Below, piece by piece: positions 59,052 to 64,000 of a DNA stretch of 64,000 nt. A program made the position numbers and the translations under genes. Source of the DNA: JAJDAT01 sp964344185 (GTDB lineage: Bacteria; Nitrospinota; Nitrospinia; Nitrospinales; JAJDAT01). A model generated the notes under the pieces. It was not told where the DNA came from. It saw only the letters and a list, made by a program, of their open reading frames with translations, and did no database searches. The stretch is taken from positions 38,450 through 102,449 of the forward strand of contig CAYFMN010000012.1 in assembly GCA_964344185.1 (NCBI GenBank), written 5' to 3'. Within the stretch, counting starts at the first letter, position 1, and each line of letters starts with the position of its first letter.

Positions 59052-61199
59052 TCAATATTCATCATCGTCTTCCTCTTCTTCCTCTTCGTATTGATCAAAT
59101 TTATTTGTTTTACATGACCAGGTTACGGTTTCGTCATCTCCTTCAAAATTTTCTTCAAGGCAATTTTCGCAGATGAAGGCAACGTGTCTTTCCGGACAAT
59201 TTTTTTGATGAACTTCTTCAATACAACCTATTTCATAGACAATATCGTAATCGACTTCATCATCTCCGCAATAGTGACATGTCACTAAAGTGACTTCAGT
59301 TTCTTTTTTAATAGCCGATGCGGTCGATATCCAGCTAAATGGAACATATTGACGTAAACTTATAATTTCATTTTCCCATGATGAAAAGGTAGTGGTTGCT
59401 GATTCCTCCATATCTTCATCATCATCTTCAACTTGGACTTTTGCCATTTTTTTACTCGTAGTTATCTCTTGTTGAGCTTCCGTAATTTCTTCGTCTTCAC
59501 GATCGACGAGAACTACTTTTTGATTTGTGTATTTAAGTATCGTTTCGTCTAAATCAACCGGTATTCGTGTGGCGTATTTTTGCGGTTTTCCCACATTTAT
59601 TGGCGTCACGAGATTTTTATTATAAATTTGTTGCCAGCAATGAACTTCAAATTTATGATCGGGATTTTTAACCTCATTTTCAAATGCGCACAACATAACA
59701 GTCCCTAGATGTGTGGGGTCTCCTGAGACTAAAAATTTATTCTGGTTTTTAATTCTTTTTGCTATGTTGGGCAAACTCTGTAATTTTTCCATACGAGCCC
59801 GTTGTTGTTGGTTTCGTTTAATTTTCTTGCAGATAGCGTCGTCTCCTAACTTCATCAACGTATTCTCTAGAGTCTTTGCTTCTAACAAGACTGTATCTTT
59901 AAATTTTTTTTGGGAGTTTAATTCGGCGCCGACCTGGTTGAGAGCAAGCGACCTTAGATCGGCTATTTTTTTTGTTAAGTTTTGTATAACTTTTATTATT
60001 TCACCTTCATGCGGTTTTGTTTTTATTTCACGAACTAATTGCAAGTATTCGAGAAAGTTTTGCATCCATTCTCTAGGGGTGCGGCGTACCTCGCGTTTTT
60101 CAAAATCAGGGTTTACTCCGGCGCGATTATAAAAACAATTGGTTAAAAATATGCGTTTAACTTCATCAGAACCGCCGAGTCTATCTATTAGTTGATCGTC
60201 GGGGTGGCAATAAGAATGTTTTCCTGAAGATATAAAAGCTACTTGAGGTTTGTGTGTACTAAGAAATGTGTCGCTAGTACTGCCTTTACTTCCATGATGA
60301 CCGCATTTAAAAGCCGAAAGTGGCGTTACAAGTTTTAAGCCGTCTTCCACGTTGGATTCAAGGTCCCCAGCGGTGTAATAAGTAAAATGGTGAAATTTTA
60401 ATAGCAGGGCGATACTGCCGTTATTCTCGTGTTTTGTATTAGGCGGCAAAACGCTATCTACATGCACGCATTTTAAAGTTAAGCCATCAGTAGTTAGATC
60501 TAAAACTTTATCTCCTGTTTTAATAACCGTTAGTTTAGAACCTGACGCTTTATGAAACTTAATAACTTTTTCGTCTAAGGGATCTGAAGGACTATACCCA
60601 CCGCGGCAATATACTTTGTTAATGCTTGTTTTGGAGTTTTCCAATAGGAAGGTTAAACCCTCGATATGATCGGCGTCATAATGAGTGCAGATCATCGCGT
60701 CGATTGTCTTGATTCCTAATTTACCTAAATGCCATTCTACGGTTCCCCCGCCGCGCGTGGCTTTGCCTCCATCGATCAAAACTACTTTTTCAGTAGCGCT
60801 GGATTTAAAATGGATGAGCGTGGCTTCTCCTTGACCGACATCAATATGATAAATTTTTAGAGCAGACGGTGGGATTATGTTGAATGTGTTCGTTTCAGCT
60901 TTTGCTACTTTACGGTGAAGATCGTCATTATCATCCGAAGAGGTTTCTTCTAATTCTTCATCTTCATCAAATTCTTCAGTTTCCTCCGCCTCCATTAATT
61001 CTTCGTCATCATCTAGCGAGCTTGCTTTTTGCTTTCTTCGCTTTTCAAAATCTCTTTCCTTAGCTCTTTTTCTAGATTGGGTTTGGCGCTCGGCTCTTTT
61101 TTCTCTATAATCTTCTGCGCTTGGAGAGGCGGAATCTTTTAACGAAGGTCTTGTTGGGCAGGGGCCTGTATGATTTTTACCGCATTTTTCACATGGCAT
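59052..61199 (-). CDS. ComEC-like metallo-beta-lactamase-fold protein, candidate secreted effector
   Basis: This 715-aa protein opens with a small Cys/His motif (MPCEKCGKNHTGPCP), then a basic stretch and an acidic linker (residues 60-95, almost all Asp/Glu/Ser). The central domain is a ComEC/Rec2-type MBL: IYHIDVGQGEATLIHF (residue about 115), CTHYDADHIEG (metal site), TAGDLE and FKCGHHGSKGSTSDTF. The rest is helical, then a C-terminal Cys-rich zinc-ribbon-like region (CHYCGD, ECIEE-type, CPERHVAFICENC) and an acidic tail. There are no ComEC membrane helices, so it is a soluble hydrolase, likely a nuclease. It is last in a cassette with LysM/PG-binding and CarboxypepD_reg-like genes typical of type VI loci. 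An effector role is inferred. Confidence 0.75.
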   Translation of the reverse strand: MPCEKCGKNHTGPCPTRPSLKDSASPSAEDYREKRAERQTQSRKRAKERDFEKRRKQKASSLDDDEELMEAEETEEFDEDEELEETSSDDNDDLHRKVAKAETNTFNIIPPSALKIYHIDVGQGEATLIHFKSSATEKVVLIDGGKATRGGGTVEWHLGKLGIKTIDAMICTHYDADHIEGLTFLLENSKTSINKVYCRGGYSPSDPLDEKVIKFHKASGSKLTVIKTGDKVLDLTTDGLTLKCVHVDSVLPPNTKHENNGSIALLLKFHHFTYYTAGDLESNVEDGLKLVTPLSAFKCGHHGSKGSTSDTFLSTHKPQVAFISSGKHSYCHPDDQLIDRLGGSDEVKRIFLTNCFYNRAGVNPDFEKREVRRTPREWMQNFLEYLQLVREIKTKPHEGEIIKVIQNLTKKIADLRSLALNQVGAELNSQKKFKDTVLLEAKTLENTLMKLGDDAICKKIKRNQQQRARMEKLQSLPNIAKRIKNQNKFLVSGDPTHLGTVMLCAFENEVKNPDHKFEVHCWQQIYNKNLVTPINVGKPQKYATRIPVDLDETILKYTNQKVVLVDREDEEITEAQQEITTSKKMAKVQVEDDDEDMEESATTTFSSWENEIISLRQYVPFSWISTASAIKKETEVTLVTCHYCGDDEVDYDIVYEIGCIEEVHQKNCPERHVAFICENCLEENFEGDDETVTWSCKTNKFDQYEEEEEEDDDEY

Positions 61200-61275
61200 A
61201 TTTGACTATTTTTTGAGATATATTCATTGAGTGATTCGAAGTTATGTTTTTGGATATTTTTTATAAATTGAAATA

Positions 61276-61920
61276 TTAGCTTCCGTAAATCTCCAAAAGT
61301 TTTTTTTGGGTTGTTTGATCCAACTTTCCCGTTGTTTCCAGATTATTAACGCTTTGAAATTTCTTTAACGCTTCTGTAAAGTCTTCTTCAGCGACGTCCA
61401 CATCGGGTATATAACCCAAATTAACCAAGCGTGATTTTGCTCCGGAGTCGCTGTCTTCTGGGTCTAAACCTCCTAAACTGAGATCGTAGTTTCCAAGCTC
61501 CTGACTGGTCAGTTTTCCTGTTTTGGCGTTAGGGGGAATCCAATGCTCTATAATTCCATCGTCGTCGGTTTTTCCCTCAAACTTTTGGTCGTCTACCTCC
61601 AGGGTATACTCTATGTCTTTCCTGGGTTCTCCGCCTTCCAGGAACCGTAGCTTCAATTTTTCCGGAACTCCTTTTAATTTGAACTTATGAACTTTTCCTG
61701 TTTGGCAGGCGAAGGTTCGTTTTCGCGCTTCCGGGATGTGTACGGAGTCGCCTTCCTGCAAAACATTTGGATTTTTCCGTTTTTTCTTTAGTTCGGCATT
61801 CTCTGGAAGCTCCCAGAGAGTTTCCGGAAAGAAACCCGATTCGAATCCAATAGAAGAAAGACAGTCGTCTGCTTTGGCTTTGTATGTTCCCGCGCTAATC
61901 GTTTTTTTCGTTTCTGTCAT
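61276..61920 (-). CDS. LysM-like and PG_binding_1 protein of the secretion cassette
   Basis: This is 214 aa from ATG 61920, whose first bases overlap the TGA of the gene before (ATGA). The N-terminus is LysM-like (DCLSSIGFESGFFPETLWEL, then NPNVLQEGDSVHIPE). The middle has beta segments (KLRFLEGGEPRKDIEYTLEV) like a CarboxypepD/Ig fold. The C-terminal 60 residues form a peptidoglycan-binding domain (RLVNLGYIPDVDVAEEDFTE, LETTGKLDQTTQKKLLEIYG). This exact domain order is common in proteins encoded beside VgrG/PAAR in type VI and related contractile systems. It should help cargo meet the cell wall. There is no signal peptide. Confidence 0.82.
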   Translation of the reverse strand: MTETKKTISAGTYKAKADDCLSSIGFESGFFPETLWELPENAELKKKRKNPNVLQEGDSVHIPEARKRTFACQTGKVHKFKLKGVPEKLKLRFLEGGEPRKDIEYTLEVDDQKFEGKTDDDGIIEHWIPPNAKTGKLTSQELGNYDLSLGGLDPEDSDSGAKSRLVNLGYIPDVDVAEEDFTEALKKFQSVNNLETTGKLDQTTQKKLLEIYGS

Positions 61921-62225
61921 GACACAGGTTCCCATGCTTCCCGGTCAATATCGACAAAGGAGACTTGGCATTCGCCTTTTTCGATGTCTCCAACGCGGGC
62001 TTTGCCGTCTTTGTCTAAAGTTCCCTCTTTTTTGGTTCCATCTGGTAATTCGATTTCATATTTTTGGTTGGCGATGGGTTTATCGTCTTCTCCTACAAGT
62101 CGTATTTCAATCCACGTTTTTGCCGTGCACTCGCAACTATTTTCCGTGTTGTCGGCGGGTTTTGAAGAAAACTCTTCGTCGGAACCTTTTCTGCTATCGT
62201 TTAAGGCTTTGGCATTGCCGGACAT
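61917..62225 (-). CDS. CarboxypepD_reg-like small protein of the secretion cassette
   Basis: This 102-aa protein has a low-complexity start (GNAKALNDSRKGSDEEFSSK), a CEC pair and one beta-sandwich: AKTWIEIRLVGEDDKPIANQ, KYEIELPDGTKKEGTLDKDG, KARVGDIEKGECQVSFVDID. This 'WIEIRLVxEDxxPI...F' domain is a hallmark of small genes next to VgrG/PAAR in type VI loci of Proteobacteria. It probably couples cargo to the spike. AAGGATAAAGAT precedes its ATG and the stop overlaps the next gene by four bases. Confidence 0.82.
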   Translation of the reverse strand: MSGNAKALNDSRKGSDEEFSSKPADNTENSCECTAKTWIEIRLVGEDDKPIANQKYEIELPDGTKKEGTLDKDGKARVGDIEKGECQVSFVDIDREAWEPVS

Positions 62226-62229
62226 ATCT

Positions 62230-62604
62230 TTATCCTTTTAATCCTTTTCCTTCATCCGCTTTTTCGACGGCGTTGTCGTACAGATCGTTAACGACCCATG
62301 TGGGATCTAACTCGGGAGCTTTTTTTAATATTTTGGCGGCCCAGGGGTAACGCGAGTCTTGATCAAAATTGAGACCAAACACGAACATGATATTCAAATA
62401 TTTTGAAACGTCGCGTTGAGAAACAATGCCATAGGATTTTGCGCGATTCATGCCGTGGCGTATTGCTTTCCGGGTTTCTTTGTCGCCAATCTTTTGACAT
62501 TGCTCGGGAAAGAACTTTTTTAGATGGTCGGCGATTCGATCCTCAAAATTATCGCGCATTCCCTTACGCATTACTTCCATTTGGTCGTCGCGGATGATAA
62601 GCAT
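62230..62604 (-). CDS. Type VI-associated helical protein, first gene of the cassette
   Basis: This 124-aa helical protein starts LIIRDDQMEVMRKGMRDNFE and has KKFFPEQCQKIGDKETRKAI, IRHGMNRAKSYGIVSQRDVS and YPWAAKILKK. Proteins with this pattern (I-R-D-x-Q-M at the start, a Y-L-N-x-M helix and a P-W-A motif) commonly sit in VgrG/PAAR effector cassettes. Their function is not proven; adaptor/chaperone is the usual guess. Only 4 bp separate it from the next gene. No VgrG, PAAR or DUF4123 gene is seen in the window, so the spike must be elsewhere. Confidence 0.75.
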   Translation of the reverse strand: MLIIRDDQMEVMRKGMRDNFEDRIADHLKKFFPEQCQKIGDKETRKAIRHGMNRAKSYGIVSQRDVSKYLNIMFVFGLNFDQDSRYPWAAKILKKAPELDPTWVVNDLYDNAVEKADEGKGLKG

Positions 62605-62809
62605 ACGATTTGTTCTATTTTTTACTTCTAAGGTTAATTTGTAAAAAAGGGTTTTACATGGAAAAATTATATAAGATAGAGAAAAATGTAAAGTAATTTT
62701 CCGATTTTAATTCTTTGTGTCTATTACGACTTTAAGGTAAAAGTTGTTTAGGAAAAGTTTTTGATTGATAGCGGTAAATCTTGGCGTTTCATTAGTTGAC
62801 GGATATTGT

Positions 62810-63205
62810 ATGAAGCTGGACGGGATTCATCACATTGGAATGAATGTCAGGGACTTGGGTCGCGCTGAAAAGTTCTACTTTGAAGTGTTGGGTTTTGCCG
62901 TGGCGCAACGATATGATGAAAATATCCGTCACTCCATGCTTGATACCGGAAGCGTAATTTTACATTTGTTTGAATGTCGCGAGTTGGAAATGGACGACGC
63001 GATTAAACGATTAAGCGAAGATGGCTATGCTCATATCGCTTTTGGAACGAACCGGGAACAGTTTCCTAAAATTATTGAGGAACTAAAAAATAAAAACATT
63101 TCGTTTCGCGGTCCGTTGATCCTTGGGAAGGGCGAATCGATCCATTTTAAAGATCCCGACGGCAATCATCTTGAAATTCGATGTCCGGTTGAAGATGTAT
63201 GCTAA
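62810..63205 (+). CDS. VOC-family (glyoxalase-like) protein
   Basis: This is 131 aa from ATG 62810, preceded by a frame extension I do not accept. It is a single vicinal-oxygen-chelate domain: LDGIHHIGMNVRDLGRAEKF, YFEVLGFAVAQRYDEN, HSMLDTGSVILHLFE, YAHIAFGTN and DPDGNHLEIR. Metal ligands His (GIHHIG), His (YAHIAF) and Glu (HLEIR) are present. Members include glyoxalases, fosfomycin-resistance proteins and dioxygenases; none can be chosen from the sequence. A dispersed repeat (63227) lies just after it. Confidence 0.85.
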   Translation: MKLDGIHHIGMNVRDLGRAEKFYFEVLGFAVAQRYDENIRHSMLDTGSVILHLFECRELEMDDAIKRLSEDGYAHIAFGTNREQFPKIIEELKNKNISFRGPLILGKGESIHFKDPDGNHLEIRCPVEDVC

Positions 63206-63226
63206 TCGGAAAAATGGAATGGATTT

Positions 63227-63304
63227 TATTAGGTCTAGGCGAGATTCTTCCTCATCGTTAAAGCGATTCGTCAGAACGACAAATCATAGGAGTTTTGCTA
63301 AATG
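63227..63304. repeat. Short dispersed repeat, copy 2
   Basis: Copy of the repeat at 41161-41237: AGGCGAGATTCTTCCTCATC, AAGCGATTCGTCAGAA and TAGGAGTTTTGCTAAAT. It lies between the VOC and TIR genes. Confidence 0.7.
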
Positions 63305-63338
63305 CAATCAACTTTATAAAGAGGTTTCAGTATAAAAT

Positions 63339-63779
63339 ATGCCTTATGTAAAAACGTACAAATTATTTATCAGTCACGCCTGGTCTGCCGGCGAAGATTA
63401 CAATCGATTGATCGAGCTGTTGGATGATATCCAAACTTTCAAAGTTAAAATTTGCAGCGAAACAGAATTCGACTCCGAAATTGATCCAGAATCTGAAACG
63501 GGATTTGATAAATTAAAATGGTGGATGAGCGACCAAGTCCGCAGTAGTAATTGTGCTTTAATTTTTCCGCGCATGTATACTACCGACAATTTATGGCTTA
63601 AACATATTATCTATTTTTGCCAGATGTATGGAGTGATACCGTTGTCGATGGCTCCTTCGGGTGGAAACGAATTACCTCCTGAGTTAGCTATCAAAACAAA
63701 AGCTGTAGTGGATTGGAATGTGGAATCGTTACAGGAAGCGATCAAAGAGTTTTCCACAACACGGCTCGGCGCGACTTAG
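63339..63779 (+). CDS. ThsB-like TIR-domain protein (DUF1863), orphan
   Basis: This 146-aa single-domain protein begins KTYKLFISHAWSAGEDYNRL, the DUF1863/ThsB-like version of a TIR domain. It continues with IELLDDIQTFKVKICSE, an acidic insert (about residues 46-58), DQVRSSNCALIFPRMYTTDN and the helix WLKHIIYFCQMYGVIPLSM. In Thoeris defence ThsB senses phage and makes a cyclic ADP-ribose signal for ThsA. No ThsA is seen in the sequence shown, so this may be an orphan, a piece of a system beyond the edge, or a different signalling protein. AAGAGG precedes the ATG. Confidence 0.75.
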   Translation: MPYVKTYKLFISHAWSAGEDYNRLIELLDDIQTFKVKICSETEFDSEIDPESETGFDKLKWWMSDQVRSSNCALIFPRMYTTDNLWLKHIIYFCQMYGVIPLSMAPSGGNELPPELAIKTKAVVDWNVESLQEAIKEFSTTRLGAT

Positions 63780-63788
63780 TTATTTTAC

Positions 63789-63896
63789 TTAAGGGAACCT
63801 CTAAAAATTGAGAATTGCAAAGAGACTAGCCCTAATTATCAAGGGCTAGTCGATAGCAAGCTAGTAAAAATATGAATTATTAGAGGTCCTCTTAAA
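63789..63896 (+). mobile_element. Miniature inverted-repeat element, copy F
   Basis: A 108-bp copy, close to copy C: TTAAGGGAACCTCTAA at the left, a CTAGCCCT / AGGGCTAG stem inside, and TTAGAGGTCCTCTTAA at the right. It starts 10 bp after the TIR gene. Confidence 0.8.
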
Positions 63897-64000
63897 TTAT
63901 TTGACCTGAAGTTTCAAATTATTGGTATTCTTTTTTTTTGGAATTTGCTTTGGGTTACTTCTTTGTTTTATTTTCTTCGTTCAATTGTTTCCATTTGGCG

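Noticed and set aside
1..64000. CRISPR arrays, tRNA or rRNA genes, plasmid or phage origins
   Set aside because: No regularly spaced direct repeats, no clover-leaf sequences with CCA-type ends and no rRNA signatures were seen on reading.

Overview
The window is AT-rich DNA from a Gram-negative bacterium: it has three TonB-dependent outer-membrane receptors, periplasmic HtrA, Trk potassium uptake and exported lipocalin-like proteins. I cannot name the organism. The TonB/YfiR/hybrid-kinase locus, the PEP carboxylase and the small stress proteins would fit a marine or freshwater proteobacterium or a Nitrospinota/Desulfobacterota-like lineage, but that is inference. I found no rRNA, tRNA, CRISPR array or intact transposase.

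Region 1 (1-20.9 kb) is a zinc-limitation island. It holds a Zrg-like zinc-uptake operon (ABC permease and ATPase, ZrgA/DUF2796, DUF3299), MerC-HisI-PyrC, an ArsR repressor with a 32-aa metallothionein, a His-rich protein, DUF1289, a ZIP transporter broken by one in-frame stop, two WD40 proteins (one frameshifted), a COG0523/CobW zinc GTPase with two conserved small partners, a Fur/Zur repressor, and a tandem duplication of [small exported protein + ZnuD-like receptor] around a CDF transporter. Four copies of a small exported protein (LHxHDxD, then CxxC, then a C-terminal SPP/APP tail) recur through the island. An 11-bp-phased TTGCAA operator sits in the two divergent control regions and before one small-protein gene. 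It is the best candidate for a lineage-specific Zur box.

Region 2 (20.9-31.2 kb) carries envelope and heat-stress functions: two divergent Hsp20 genes, two unknown small proteins, a structured leader, HtrA, a chalcone-isomerase-like protein, TrkH-TrkA-MscS, DUF1328, a frameshifted coiled-coil stress protein, a sigma-54 activator relic, and a sensor gene cut off by a miniature element.

Region 3 (31.6-55.8 kb) holds a TonB receptor/YfiR/hybrid-kinase locus, PEP carboxylase, a beta-hydroxyacid dehydrogenase, DUF211-VIT, a YeeE/YedE pair, a cytochrome c, a TPR protein, an unknown 451-aa protein, glycogen/maltodextrin enzymes (MalQ, GlgP), a TPR/metallopeptidase pair and a quinone oxidoreductase.

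Region 4 (56-64 kb) holds a DEAD-box helicase, an XRE regulator, a four-gene secretion-cargo cassette of type VI character ending in a ComEC-like metallo-beta-lactamase-fold protein, a VOC protein and an orphan ThsB-like TIR protein.

A family of about 100-bp intergenic elements with 16-bp terminal inverted repeats (six copies) punctuates the window, along with a second, shorter dispersed repeat.
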